Source of the DNA: Rostratula benghalensis
Taxonomy: Eukaryota > Chordata > Aves > Charadriiformes > Rostratulidae
Assembly: GCA_013399305.1 (NCBI GenBank)
Contig: VXAI01000004.1
Coordinates: 186,001-250,000 of the forward strand
Direction of reading: 5' to 3'
DNA: 64,000 nt
The notes beneath the pieces were generated by a model. It was not told the origin of the DNA and made no database searches. It saw only the letters and a program-made list of their open reading frames with translations. The translations under genes were made by a program, and so were the position numbers. This document shows, piece after piece, positions 13,857-27,967 of this stretch; within the stretch, counting starts at the first letter, position 1, and every line of letters starts with the position of its first letter.

Positions 13857-14983
13857 AGTTTTTGTAATTTCTTTTCAAATATTTCTCTTAACAAGGTAAC
13901 TTTGAGGCAAATTTACAGTACAACCAGAAGGCCCAACATAAATCACTTAAGGTCTTTAAAATTACATTGAGAGGAATGGAAGAAAAGGAAAGAAAAGGTA
14001 TTAAAACTGATTCTCTGATTTATCATGAAGATATATATGATTCCCAAGGACCAGTAACAGACCAGCTGGTTCTAAAATTAAGCTTTTTTCCATCAGGCAT
14101 TCCTCTACTCTTTAAGAGCTAATTGGCACAGAAGAATTATTGAATCTCAAATTAGCCACTTCTGATAGCACATCACATCTGTTTGTCTGTCATTCCGGGG
14201 ATACACTGGGATTGTTGAATAATTTGTTTACAAATAGGAGAACAATCTATGCTAAAAGTTTTGCAGATGAATAGGTACATCTGGAGAAGAGCAACATAGC
14301 ACTGATTCTCTCAAAATAACCAGGGCATACTGAAAACGCCCTTTTCAGATCATTAGTCACCAAGATGGCTTGTCTTCACAACTCTGTTATCTCAAGCTAT
14401 AATTCATTGTCCCTAATCCAAACAATGGTGCTTTTTTATATTTACAACTAGCAATTCCTGAACTGCTGGTATCTTTTTTCCCAGTCTCTCAGTTTCTATT
14501 ATCAAACTTTTTTTTGTGAAATTGCCCTTTGGATGACTTTTGGAGGGAAGGTACTGAAGATGCTTGACTGGCAAGCAAGCTAAGGACTCAGAAGAGACAA
14601 GAACTTTAGAAAGAAACCTCTGACATGGGTGGATGAAAGCAAGCATCATCCAGCCAAAGGGACATCACTGCTGAGGGAAAAGAAACATCCCAGTGTAAAC
14701 AGAGAAAGGAAATAAAGCAGTGATTTCAATATATCCTCCTGCATTAAATCACCTCTTACTGTAAGAATCATGTATATTGTCTTTGATAATTTCTTACTAT
14801 AATCATGAACATTACAGCCCATCACATTATGTGTCTTCAAAAGGAAAATGTTAAATATTTTATTATTTCTCCTTTAGCCACAGTGTTTTCTTTAAATGAC
14901 AGGGCTACAATTCTGTGAAATTACCAGCATCAGGTATCTTTTCAGTTATAGCAAAGTTCAAATAAATCCCAGAGCCCACTGTG

Positions 14984-15625
14984 CATAGAATCATAGAATC
15001 ACAAAATCACAGAATGGTCCAGGCCAGAAGGGACTTCTAGGGTCATCTAGTCTGACCTCTCTGCAGTCAGTAGAGACACCCCCAACTAGACCAGGTTACC
15101 CAGGTCCTTGTTGAGCCTCACCTTGAATATCTCCAGGGAAGGGGCCTCAACCGCCTCCCTGGGCAACCTGTTCCAGTGTTCCACCACCCTCATAGTAAAG
15201 AACCTATTCCTAACACGCAGTCTAAATCTGCTCTTCCCCAGCTTGAAGCCATTGCCCTTCATCCTGTCACTACAGGCCTTTTTAAACAGACCCTCCCCAA
15301 CCTTCCTGTAGGCTTCTTTCAGGTACTGGAAGGCTGCTATTAGGTCTCCCCAGAGCCTCCTCTTCTCCAGGCTGAACATCCTCAGCTCCTTCAGCCTGTC
15401 CTCATACTCCAAACCCTGATCATCTTTGTGGCCCTCCTCTGGACTTGTTCCATCATGTCCATGTCCTTCCTATATTGTGGTCTCCAGATCTGCACGCAGT
15501 ACTCCAGGTGAGGTCTCACCAGAGCAGAGTAAAGTGGCAGAATCACCTCTCTGGATCTGCTGGCAACACATCATTTGATGCAGCCCAGGATGTGATTGGC
15601 CTTCTAGGCTGCAAGTGCACACTGC
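14984..15625 (-). mobile_element. CR1 LINE, 5'-truncated, with reverse-transcriptase ORF tail
   Basis: The left end, CATAGAATCATAGAATCACA, is the reverse complement of the CR1 3' terminal repeat, so the element runs on the minus strand. An open stretch at 15086-15412 (minus) reads [20 protein letters not shown], then AFQYLKEAY, and further on RVVEHWNRLPREAVEAPSLE, the conserved C-terminal end of the CR1 ORF2 protein (reverse transcriptase polyprotein). About 640 bp remain of a full element of roughly 4.5 kb. This frame is still open over 108 codons, so the copy is comparatively young, but without the 5' part it cannot be active. Confidence 0.95.
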
Positions 15626-18600
15626 ACAATGCATCTTTATGCATTCATGCAGACTTTGTTAAAATCACTGCAACTCATTATCTAACTAGTGAAGAATAAA
15701 AACTTAATGAGGATTTATATTGCTCTTAAGAGAGACATCATTCTATTTACTTTCAAATTCCTTGAAATGTTGCAGATTTTTATATTTCACTAAAGCATGA
15801 CTTCAGAAATGCTGAGATCTCAGTCTCATTCTGGCATCTATGTACCTTGAGATATGTGATCAGTAACAAAGCACTCTGTATCATATATATCAATCATCAT
15901 ATCCTGAGCCATATATTCCTATTTTTTTGGTGTTTCATCAGGCATGAGGAAAAAGAATTAATTAATTTAAAAAATTCCATGCTCATCAAGGTCTCTTAAG
16001 TAGGAAACTGTACAGTGCAGGTGGATGAAGTGGAAATCTCTGAGACTAATTTTAGGATTTAGTTATATCTAATTTAGAAAACTCTCTTAAACTTTATAAT
16101 AAAGAGAATTGAAGTCCACTTCTTATTCAGAATCAGCTTGAAAACAAAAGCAAGCTAGCAGAATCTTGTGGATTCATAAAAAAGAAAATGTGACTGTAAG
16201 AGGTCTGGTATTACTATTTAATTTTATTTTAAATTATTGCTGCTTTTTTAAAAAACTTTATTGTATAGCTTTATTTGTTCAGAATATTGCCTTTTTTTTT
16301 AATAACTGCTAGTTGCCTTGCAAGAACTAGATGCAATTTGACTAGTAAGCATTAAGTGGGATGAAAGTAGTTGACATGTATCAGATACACAGTGGTGAAG
16401 GACAGCATAGAAAAGTGAGCAAAATTGTCAGAAGTCAGAGCCCAGAAAAATCTTACATTATTCCCAAATCATATGGGTTTCCAATACATCAATATTACAC
16501 ATTACCATGTCTGAATCCCAGTCTACCCAAGTCCCTGCAAGCTACAGCTAGTTGGTTTATTTCTATTTGTTTGTCTAGGAACTGTGACTTTACTAAGACA
16601 TAACAGAAACTTTCTGTCAGGAAAAAAACTTCTGAATATGACAGAATAAGATGAAAAATTCACAAGACAGAAATGGAAAAGATAATGAAAAACACTAACA
16701 GAGAGACCTAACTTTTCTGGCGATGTGAGACCACAAACAAGGAGCATGGAGCTAGTTAATCAATCAATAGGGTCACACCCACTAGCAAGAAAAAGAAAAC
16801 CAGTGTATAAATGACCTGAAGTTTCACAGATTGAGTTCACACTAAGGAACACAGGCAGTGCAAAAGGCTGCATGTCAAAAAATGTCTATGTCTCTTGAGT
16901 AACTTTTGCAAACCTGATATACTGCTGAACTAGGTGAGCTCTTGTTCAGCAAATACATTAGTAAGCCCTTGTTCAATGAATACATCAGTAAGCCCTCTTC
17001 CCTCATTTATAACTACACATATGAAAGCCAATCCAATAGGTGCTAATGCTTAGCACTGCACCACCTAATCAGCATCCTCATTCCTGAGGCATCATCAGGA
17101 ACCAAGATTTATGTGCTAAGCACATTCTGAACATTCAGAAAATCATTATCCTTACAGTGATGGATGTACAAAATGAAGCAAGGGCAAAAAGACAAGCAGA
17201 CAGATGTGAGAAAAGGGAAAAATAGTGTGTAATTCATATATGTCAACCTGATTCACATAAAGCATAACAACTACGGTTGTTATGAAAAAGCAATTTTACG
17301 TAACCAGCTGAGTTGTCATGCAAATAAAATAAAATAAATTCTCTGTTGGAAGGAAATTGATAGAACAACAGAAATGGAGGCATAATTTCCACAAAACACT
17401 GTGGACACATAGGTACAACATGGTTTAATAGTTAATGTGGATAGTAGATAATATAGGTAATTGAGAGGAAAGATACAAAGGTCACAAGCAGGATCATATG
17501 GAAAACTGCCTGTCCTGTCCTCAGTGAAGCCAAGGATACTCTGGTTTGCTCCAGTTACACTTAAGTTCATAAAACATGCTCAAGGACACCCAAGAGACAG
17601 GCTGGACTGCAGGACTGAACAGAGGTAGATGAGGTAGTGCTAGAGAGAGATCCCAAGTCTTCAGTGAGGAAGACAGCTGACTAAAATTAACTCAGGATAA
17701 AACATGACAAAATGATAAAACATTGCAGAAGGAGGACAGAGTTGGAGGATGACTTCAGTGGATCTGGGTACAGACTAGGGGTACCCCTTGACTGTCAGTC
17801 AAGCAGCCAGTCTGGTTTTCACATGTTCTCTCTAGTCTCCAGCCTGAACATAAACCATGATACTAACACCCACCCGTGCCTTTCTCTCCTTGCACAGCTG
17901 CAGCACAGGTGGTTCTGCTCCACTGCCAGCTTTTGAGCACCACAGCAGCTCCCCAGGCCCAGGGAACATCTGCAGCAATTGGCTGCATCCCTGCCACAGA
18001 TCTTGCGGAAACAAGGCTCCACAGCAACCAGTGCAAGCCTGGGAGAGTGGAGCTGGTGTTGCCTGTCAGGTTTAAAAAGGGTACACCCAACTTGCAGTGT
18101 GGACTTTTCCCTGAGCACAATCCCTAACACCACGTTAACACCATTGCTTGTTTGAGACTTAGAAGTAAGGAAGGTAATGCTTTATTCATACAGAAAAATA
18201 CCGCAAAATTACCATTACTTATCAAATGAAAAATAATCTATATCAACCAGCACAGTATAAGACACTTTCTTTGATCAATAGTACTTTATACAACTACAGC
18301 ATCATTTCTTTTAAATGAAACAGCAGTAAATAACAGACTAACATCAAGAATCACAAGAATAGAATTACCTGCTGAAAAAATCCTGCAGATAAGCTTGAGT
18401 TTATTGGACACCTATTTTATTTGCAGGAAAGTACCAGTAATAAATATTTGTTTACAGACGTGTATGGCAATTTTAGAGACATTTAAATCCCGCTTTTTGC
18501 TGTGAAACAAATATATTTACCTGTAGCGCAAATAAAACTACTAGGACTGAACAGGCATTCTCCACACTGAGAAAATACCTATCCATTGAACTTCACACAC

Positions 18601-21600
18601 AAATACATTGAATTGTTAAATGTGAACTGTTAAATTAAAAAAATAAATAAATTATTCCCAGCATATTTTTCATTTCCAAACAAGCAGATAGAAAATCCTC
18701 CACTATGGTAATACGTTTTCTTGGTACTAATTACCAAGAACAAAACGAGCTACACACCTTAGTAATTATCCAACTTCCTCTAGTCAGAAAGACACAAAAA
18801 GTCTGATTCTTGTTTGCAAAAAGCCACTTGTCAGTGCTCTGTCTTTGAAAAGATAATTTGCAGTTGTTTCAATGCCCTCTTATCCTGCCCTGTAGGTTTG
18901 AGTGGATTTAAATTAAGACCATTGCCTTGGTTCCAAATAACTTCTCAAGGTTCTTGTACTTGTTAAAAATTAAAATTCTGAGTAAAAAACCTGATACTAT
19001 TAAAAAAAAAAAACCCCAACTAGTTTTCACATTAATTTATTTATTTGCTCTTTTCTGGAATAAAAATAATACATTTGTTGGCATTTTCTAGAATCAAAAC
19101 ACTACTCTGGCCACCTTTAGGTTTATTTCACTCCTCAAGATCCCATTCTGCTTTTCTCTTTGCCTTTGTGCTAAGCACACTTGAGTTTCTTTTTGCTCAT
19201 GTTTAAAAGTTATTGCAAAGCCACAGGACGCTCATCACAAAGGAAAAAGCAAAACAGCTAATTTGACCATGGGTAAATCCATGCTTTAGCAAAGTTTAGA
19301 CCAAAATCAATGAACAGATCAAATCCTTTTTTAAGTATATATAACTGAAAACACAATTAACTGTTCTACTGTAGTCCCTTTACAGTTTAATGACATAAAA
19401 ATGAAACTTTCCCAGCTCTTGCCCTTCCCCAGACTCTTTGTTGGTCTGGTCCCTATGGAAAAAAAAAAGGATTTCACGATGTGATTCGGAAATGTGGGAT
19501 TTTGTATGTTTTAAAAACAATGTCAGATAATTAAATTGAGTAACCACTGGGTCTTGTTTGGTGGGGAAGGGGAAGGGATAAACCTTCATTATCTTGGAAT
19601 GATTAATGGTCTGAGAAATACCGGGATACCACTTTTCCTTTACCTTTCCTCCAAACTGAAGCACCCAGTTCTGCTCCTCCTGACCATTTCTGTAGACTCT
19701 CTCTGTCCCTTCCTGACTTTACCATGTGCTTTATAAGACAGGAGATTTAGAGGTGCATTTAGCACTCTTATCTTGGTAGGTGGCATTTTCAATTGTGCGT
19801 TCTTCCTCTTCCATTCCTTGTCACTTCTCTCCCCAGGTGCTTCTGCTTGTGTTCTCAAATATCACAGTCAATTCTTTCTTTTCATTTAGACTTATGTTAA
19901 ATACACTTACAAGCAAAGAATTAAAACTCAAAAGATTATATATTGAGATCAGATTCAGAAATGCCAAATATAAAGTACGCATTTACTCTGCACTTAACCA
20001 AAAGTAATCTCTTCTTCTGCCAGCTTGCAGAGCAGCAATAGTATGAGCAGAAAGTGACAGAACAGGCATAGGCTTCCTAAAAACTGGAAGGCAGGCTGAT
20101 TCCAGTTTAAGGTGTGGGAGGTCATGTATCACTAAGCCAGGGACAATACCCAAGCAATTTCAGAGCTGTTCCAAGCACAGCCTAACATTTCCAAAAGCTG
20201 CATATCTTCTGCTTAATATTTAGCACAGTAATTAACATGAAGACCCTGATCATAACTCACATCTTTTGCTTAGGTCTAACTGTGCTGGAAAATAAAAGAG
20301 GCCCCCCTGACTACTCATTTTGACATCAATCTATAGGACCACCCCTTTCATCAGACAGACCAAATTCCCAAGAACCAATCTCCAATTCAGCAAAATAGCC
20401 TAGGCAAGTGTTTCAGTATAGATGCTCATATTCTTGGGGTCAGGGACAGAGCCAGAACTCCCAGGTTTGATTTACATAGTTGGTCATAAAGCAGGTGAGC
20501 AGACTTTGCAAATAGAAATAGGCTTCCATGCAACAGGCCAAGGATGTGGAAAGTCCTTTCCAAAAACAAGCACGCCACAGGGTTGGTAATAAAACATAGG
20601 GTTGATAGTAGAAGACAAATGGATTTTACTTGTTTCTCTTCTGCTCATTTATTGCATAAGGTTGGACAAATCACTCTGCCATCCTGTGTCATAGTTTCTC
20701 GGGTATGGGCTGAAGACAGTTATGGTGACTTAAATTTAGGATGAATCTTAGAAGGTTCATTTAAAAGATTTTTATGCGTGTCAAGTAGGAAGTTTGAGTA
20801 AAAAGCTATCTCCCTCTCACAGAAATAATATAAATCTGCGTACAAACTGAACCATACCTTCCACAATTTCTCATTTGGTAGTTGCAACCAAATGCCTGTC
20901 AGTCAGTAGCTACTGCAAAATATACAACTGAAGAGAGAGAAAACATAAATATCTCTTTTCAGTTCATTTAAACAAAGACTGGTTTTAAAAAAGGAATGTT
21001 CATTTGTATCTCCAAATTACATCTTTATCTTGCCAGTGGCTATACTAATAATTAAGTAGAAAAGATAATTATAGACCCAAAGGGAAATTTGCAGAGAGGA
21101 GTTGTTAGTTTATAAATTGATTTGCATTCTAATGGGAGTTTTATTATGAGGTCTGTGTAGCTGTCAGGAGCAGGCACCTGGAATGTGGTCCATGGCTTTG
21201 TGCCACCCTCAGATTCTTAAGCCATCATAAAGTATTATGCTTGTCAGGAGGTGAGGAAGGAAAAGGCAAACAGTTGTCTTTGCTAACAAGAGCAATTTCC
21301 AACCAGGTATCACACTTGGCACTTCCCACAAGTGACAGAAAAGTGTAATAAAGCCAGTGAAGTAATGCTGCCTGTCTTCTGTTTTGTGTGGGTCATTCAT
21401 TCACTATTATCCTGGGCTGCAGCTGCCGTGTCTAATGAGGCTTAATGAACTGTTCGCTACATATCTCTGACATTGCTGACACACGGAACTGAATAACACA
21501 GCATCACTGGAAAAGTAGATGCAAAACTGTAGTGAAGTAAATGAACCTGCATATCTGAAGAAGCACACCAGGCAACACGCTGCTTCCTCTTCTCATTTGA

Positions 21601-22328
21601 ACACCTCTTGCATGTTTCAAAAATTTTGCTTGCAACATTGTTCATTTTCTCATGTTGTTGTTAAAGATCTTTTCTGTCCCACACCATGTTCATCACTGTA
21701 GGATCCATGTGTCTGTATAAACAAGTACAAAACTAGTTCTTAAGTAAGGCTTTAATAATAGTTGTTATTAAATGTTCGCCATAACCTACCTTCTCTTGCT
21801 GTCAAAAAAAGTTGCAATACTTTCAGGGAATATTTTCAAGGATGTTAATTTCTTGGTAACTCAGTTATGTCACTTGGTAACTTTTGTTATAAAGCAGAAT
21901 AACAGGACAAAGATGACTTAAAGGACACTTTCAGACTGAAGATTATGTGAAGTTGAAGTGACAATTAGGTTTGGGATTAGTATTGTGCATAACTCACTGA
22001 GCTGGAGTAAAATGATTACAACTGGAAGGCTATTCCACTGAAAGGGGAGAAGTCCTCAGGCGGGTTGTTGAAAACACCATTGCTTATCCTATCTGACTGG
22101 CCTGCCTTGTAGTCCGGCATGACCACGTGTCCTCCCCTCTATCCGAGCCACACAGAATGGAGTGCAGAAACACTCCTCTCAGTGAGACCTCAGATGGTAC
22201 AGAAACAAGCAGGACTTGCAAGATAATTCGCTTTGTCTATCTGATTCCCAGTGAGAAACCATTACAGTCAGAATAACTTTTACAATAAATTAATTTCCAT
22301 TTTAATATAACATCAATAAGAGACAAGT
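15626..22328. other. Non-coding flank with a GC-rich patch
   Basis: Between two CR1 copies. It holds the 27-bp duplication and a GC-rich patch at about 17855-18125 in which several frames are open on both strands at once, as expected from few stop codons in GC-rich DNA and not from a gene. Nothing else is recognised. Confidence 0.65.
16941..16994. repeat. Two-copy tandem duplication, 27-bp unit
   Basis: CTTGTTCAGCAAATACATTA + GTAAGCC (16941-16967) is followed by a copy with three substitutions (16968-16994). Confidence 0.9.
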
Positions 22329-22893
22329 ATCTTGGGCTGCATGAAAAGAAGCATGGCCAGCAGGTCAAGGGAGGTGATTCTACCCCTCTACTCCACTCTG
22401 GTGAGACCCCACTTGGAGTACTGTGTCCAGATCTGGAGTCCTCAGCACAGGAAGGCCATGGACCTGTTGGAATGGGTCCAGCAGAGGGCCATGAATATGA
22501 TCAGAGGGTGGAGTACCTCTCTATGAAGAGAGACTTAGAGAGTTGGGGTTGTTCAGCCTGGAGAAGAGAAGGCTCCGGGGAGACCTTATTGCAGCCTTCC
22601 AATATCTGAAGGGAGCCTACAGGAGAGCTGGAGAGGGACTCTGTCAGGGAATGTAGTGATAGGACAAGAGGTAATGGTTTTAAACTGAAAGGGGTGAGGC
22701 ACTGGATCAGGTTGCCCAAAGAAGTTGTGGAAGCCTCATCCCCGGGGGGTGTTCAAGGCCAGGCTGGATGGGGCTTTGAACAACCTGGTCTAGTGGGAGG
22801 TGTCCCTGCCCATGGCCGGGGGGTGGGGGCAGGGGACGTGGAGCTGAATGATCTTTAAGGTCCCTTTCAACTCTAATGATTCTATGATTCTAA
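22329..22893 (+). mobile_element. CR1 LINE, 5'-truncated, plus strand
   Basis: It starts in the CR1 ORF2 end region (translation [20 protein letters not shown], then [16 protein letters not shown]) and ends at the terminal repeat AATGATTCTATGATTCTA. The frame breaks after MIRGWSTS, where an expected base is missing, and again near 22640, where sequence around the CSDR motif is shortened. It is therefore an inactive pseudogene copy of about 565 bp. It is oriented opposite to the copy at 15 kb. Confidence 0.95.
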
Positions 22894-25800
22894 GTTTTCC
22901 CAGGACTCCACTAAAAAGAGCACATCTGGTCTGTAAAGCTGAGATAACAGCATACAAATTTTGTATGTGGAAAAAAGTACTTTGAAATACCTGAATATAA
23001 CCAGCTAATCTAGCTACATTCATCTCTGTTTAAGGACAATAAATGACTCTAACACAAGCAGACTGACTCAATGCCTGCTGAATTAAACAGTGGGATCCAA
23101 TTTGTCTTTAGTTAGTATCAACCCATGATATATTACCTCTGACCACAAAACTAGAACCCTACTGGTTTATTTATATCTATATACTCAGGGAAAGAGCATC
23201 TATCTAAAGGGCACTGTGTCAAACTCTCATTTTAAATTATTTGTTGACCCATTTTGTTATAGGAGAAACCTGATACACTTTCATAGAATAAAGAAAATAA
23301 TAAGATGGGGAAAATAAGCTCCTGGTTGAAGAGAGCAGATGAGGATAAATCAATTTGACAGACATTAATGACAAATGTTCCCACTTTTGAGATTCTGAAT
23401 GAATGAAGAATAGCACAGGGAATACAAACCACACAAGAACATTTTAAGACAGAGTAACATCACAAAAAAAGCACAAAAGGGAATGAGCATCATTTGAGCT
23501 CTATTGTTATATTCTTGTGCTATTGACTCAAAATATACCATTACTGTATATATATAATAATGCTGTATTTCCAGTAATTTCTTTTTCCTGTTTTGAACTA
23601 TTATTTTCCACTGAGTTAAAAACCTACCCCGAAAGTACAAGTGCTTAATGGAGAATTATATCTGAAGTAACCATAAAACCCCAAGCAGAGAAAAATAGCT
23701 TTCCCCAGAGGACAGAACAGATAATATAATCTCCACAAACACAGCCTACAGAGACTCCTATCACCTCAGTTAATTACTAAAAGTTAAGCAATCTGAAATG
23801 TTACTTTTAACCTGAATAATGTAGAATGTTAGAAAAATTCAATTAATTCCTAGGGTTTGGGCTCCTGGTTTTGGTGTGCAGTATTGTAATCTGATTTTAG
23901 AATGGTCTGAAACACTCGAAGTATTGTTCTGTTAATATCTTATGATCTTTAGCTTGCCACTAAGTTAGATTTTGATCCCAATGAAATCAACACCCAGAGA
24001 AATAAGCACCCAAAATCTTAAGGCACACTTTAGGGAAGATGCTTCAGTATCTTCTACAACATTACGTCCACCTTTACATACAAATACAACTTTTAAATTC
24101 TGGACCATATTTTCTCAATTTCTCATATGAATTAATTTGAAATTGGAATAATAATTACCCATCTTTCAAATGCTTTGATATTCTCACAAAGAAACCTCTA
24201 TGGAAATATAAATTCTTAATATTACTCAACACTTCTGCCACTGAAAGTCAGTATTTTTATTAGCATGACATATCCCCTAGGAGCAATCACCTCATGTTTC
24301 ATGATACCAGTAATTAATGGTTTTATTCAACTTATCCGAGCCTGTGTTGAGTATTACAAGTGGGTTCCACCCTCAGCTTCCTGGTACCAACCATATGGTA
24401 GGAAGGAATAATTACTGTTTATTAAGTCTACATTAAACTTTTCAGAGAACAATTTTATGAGATGCCATAAGGTCGTATACTTACTGCAGTCATTAATCTT
24501 CTCTGGGCGTCTTTAATCAAGCAGCTCTGTCAGAACCATTAAATGATGTTAGGCCTAAACTCTTTAATTACTCTGCAGATTTTTAGTTTTAAGAACCAAT
24601 GTGTTACTGAATAATTTTCACATGTGAAATTGTTCTGTTTCCAGCTCTGGACGACCCTTAAAATCAGGTTCACCTTAAAATTATAAGGTACATTTTAAAA
24701 ATGGCTTCTGAATCTGTAGTGAAAACAGCATATGACCACAACATGCTGGTTTTAGAATTACAGTGGATTAGTCATGTCAAGAGGTCAGGAGATGGATACC
24801 ATATTTCTAACACCAAGAAAAATAACAGAAATCAAAGAAGTAACATTTAAAATTGGTAGCCAAAAGTTCACGGAACAGATAGGTATAAAATATCCAGCCC
24901 CCAAACAATTAATAGAATACTTTATGGGCTATTGGCATTGCTGCATGGTACTTACAAAGGAAGCCAGAATAAGCACAGTTTTCGTTTGGATTAATGATAT
25001 CACTAGTTAGATAACATTTAACCTTTCAATTCATTAAGGCTACTCTTAAATGAATTCTGGGTCCCTGCAGCAGATTATACACTCATAAATTCTGTTTCCC
25101 TCTCAAATACTGCAGGTTCAAAGTAGTTCTTATTTCACATATATCAAAAGTACTTGGTGAGAAATGACAATTTCTTTCTAATTACAGATCTGCAAATAAA
25201 ATATATGCATTACCTAATTAAACAATACAGTATGGCAAAGGAACTGAACAAAGACAGAAAGATCCAAAATATGACAAATAAATCCAGGATATACTTTTCT
25301 TAAAGATTTATAAAATGTTTAAAAATCTTGAAGTTTGTGGAAGAAAATAATATTCTTAGTGACTTTTGAAAGACAAATTATTTCCCACCACGATAAACAA
25401 TAATATTAAGACATAAAGAAAGCCTTATTTGGGGCTTTTTTTCCATTTATCTGCTATAAATTCTGAATAATTACAGCAATATATTCTCAGGAATGAACTT
25501 TGTCACTCTTTATTTCCAAGCACAGGGGGAAAACAGAAATCTCCTTATTAGTGTTACTAGCACATGAGTTCAGCTATTAATATTGCTGATGCAAAATCAA
25601 GCTGTTAATAAACATAGGATCTAGAAAATATGATGTGCACTACATGACTTCTTACACTTCTTTTTAAATTTTTTGGACCTTTGAATGACAAGTTTTCATA
25701 GTAATAAAAATATTAGAATATTTTTGGTAGATGTTCACATTTTAAAATTCTAAGAAGTGTGAAAAGTGTTGAGGAAATTTTCTTCCATTTCATATTTCTA

Positions 25801-27907
25801 AGGAGAAACCTGAAGTTTTTTACCTCAAATTCTTCTAGTTATTTTTTTACAACTTTCTGCATCTTAAATTTAAGAAATTACAACAAAAAAAATTAAAATA
25901 TGCTGATTTTTTTTTATTGGTTTTCAAGTTCTGACTTACTTGAAACCTAAGACAGGCTCTCAACCAAACTGAAGAGCCAGGTGCTTAGTAAGTGACCACA
26001 GCAAACATCTGCAGTCACTCCATTTACTTGGGCAGATCCCCACAAAAATATTATTCCCATCAGCACTCTATCAACTATTTTGCCGTGTATAAACAAGACC
26101 AAAACAGGCGCTTCACAGAGTCGGTACACCTAGAGCAGCCACTGCAGAGGTTTCCTCCAAAGCTGTGACAAGGTTTCCTCTACATTCTCTGAAAACAGTC
26201 TCATTTTCGTGCTGGCGCAACACATTGTTTCTGTCAGGATGATAAAGATGCCACTTTGTACCAGTCAGGCTGGTGGATGGTTAATTGCATAGGTTCATAG
26301 ACTGATATTCCAGGATCAACAGTCTCAGAGGGAAATCTGATGTTCATCACTCTGTTTCCTTTCCCCATGCACACTTTTCAACTTCATTAGATTTTTTTTT
26401 TAATTAGCAAATCGTCAAAAAACCTAACAGTAATCCACTTCTGGGTCCTTCAAAATTACTTTATCAATGATATTGACTTCTCAGTGTTGCAAACAAGAAA
26501 TCTCAGGTAACAATATGGCTGTGCAACTGTGAAGAATGAGGCAAAAGTAGGGACAAGAAGTGGGGTAACATCTTACTGCTTGAAATGACAGAAGTATAAA
26601 GACCTTTAGGAGAACCCTTTGGTTTTCTAACCACTACATGCATCACAGAAGTGTTGTCTTATACCCTTATTTTAATCACTAAGACAATTTCAGTCACTAA
26701 GAATATAAATACCCGTACCAACTATGCTCATAAACTTTCATCATTTATTCTCAGACAACTTTTTTAATTCAAAAAAAATAATAAATAAACCTTTCCCATA
26801 AGCAGGTTTCACTCTAAAGTTGTTAAAAAGCAATTTCATCAATATTGGGGGTTTAGTCATCTCAAATTTTCCCCTTGACGCGTGGCAGTGAGGCATCTCA
26901 TTCTGAAATGCAGGGGTAGGTTGGTCCTTCTGAAACCATCTCAAGGTAGTGTGACCTGGCATTTCCCTAACCAGAGGGATGGTGTGCTTGCGGCCACCTG
27001 CCAAAGACATGCTCCATCTCACACTTCCCACAGAACTAGTCTGAGTTCAGTCATAACCTGCTGTGAAGGAAAGCAGGGACAAGTGCCGCTCTCACGCCAA
27101 CCTGCTGAGGGAGTTTTACGCTGCAAGGGGTAAATAAGTGTCTAGGGAGAGGCAGAGTAAGGAGAGAGTATGGAAGAGGGAACACTGACAGCAAGGATAT
27201 TGATGGCACCTCTACAATCCTTAACAGGGTACTGCAGATGTTGACATCTGTGTCTTCCTGCTATGCTCCACCATGGGGGAAATCAGCGTAAGATGGTTCT
27301 GTTGTAACTTACATTTGGACATTATAACTTACATGCACAACCAGTGAGAGTGCCTGAAGGAGGCAGGCAGGTCTGGAACTTGGCCATATGCTTTTTTCTC
27401 ACAGACGGTACTGCCTTTCCTGAACAGGCTGCTGTGGCTGCCACACTTTAACAGGGAATTTATCAGGTGCCACAAAATATCAGTCAAAATATCAGTGCAG
27501 TTAAATACACAGGAATTAATTTGAATGGAAATAAGAATGATGGGCATTCAAAACTGAAGAAGAAATTAAATAAGTAAAAAACTGCCTTCCAAATGTCAGT
27601 TAAAATGTCTTTTCCTCTGGGCCCCCTAAACATTGTTAGAGGAATTCCAAATGGGACAATAACAGATGTCAATGAAAAGATCAGGTCCTCTGAAGACAAA
27701 GTGTCGTCAAAAGAGGTGAAGTATGGGTCCTATTCATAATACAATTTTGGGAATGCATAATCAGTCCCTTTGAAGAAACTCAGCTAATGCTAAGTGAAAG
27801 ACCCTTTCCATGCTAATAAAGTTTTCAGTGCTCCCAATACCTAGAAGTCAATACCAAAATGCCCTCCAAAGGCACAGGACCCATACAGAACCCATGCAGT
27901 ACACAAG

Positions 27908-27921
27908 AAAAAAAAAAAAAA

Positions 27922-27960
<39 letters not shown>

Positions 27961-27967
27961 AGAGAGG
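27908..27967. repeat. Poly-A followed by (GA)n microsatellite
   Basis: 23 consecutive A (27908-27930), 13 GA units (27931-27956), then a short GGGGAGAGAG tail. The abrupt A-to-GA change is typical of a retroposed A tail that has expanded, but no retroposon body is recognised upstream. Confidence 0.95.

Larger units (their letters stand above)
4822..14983. other. Non-coding flank, simple repeats only
   Basis: AT-rich intergenic DNA holding the A-rich tract near 7.0 kb, the hairpin at 12.0 kb and the 41-bp duplication at 13.8 kb. A moderately GC-richer patch at about 10.6-10.87 kb has no recognisable content. No gene is supported. Confidence 0.7.

Noticed and set aside
15086..15412. A 108-codon open frame as a host gene
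   Set aside because: It is the ORF2 tail of the CR1 element at 14984-15625.
22332..22526. A 64-codon open frame as a host gene
   Set aside because: It is the truncated CR1 reverse-transcriptase end on the plus strand.
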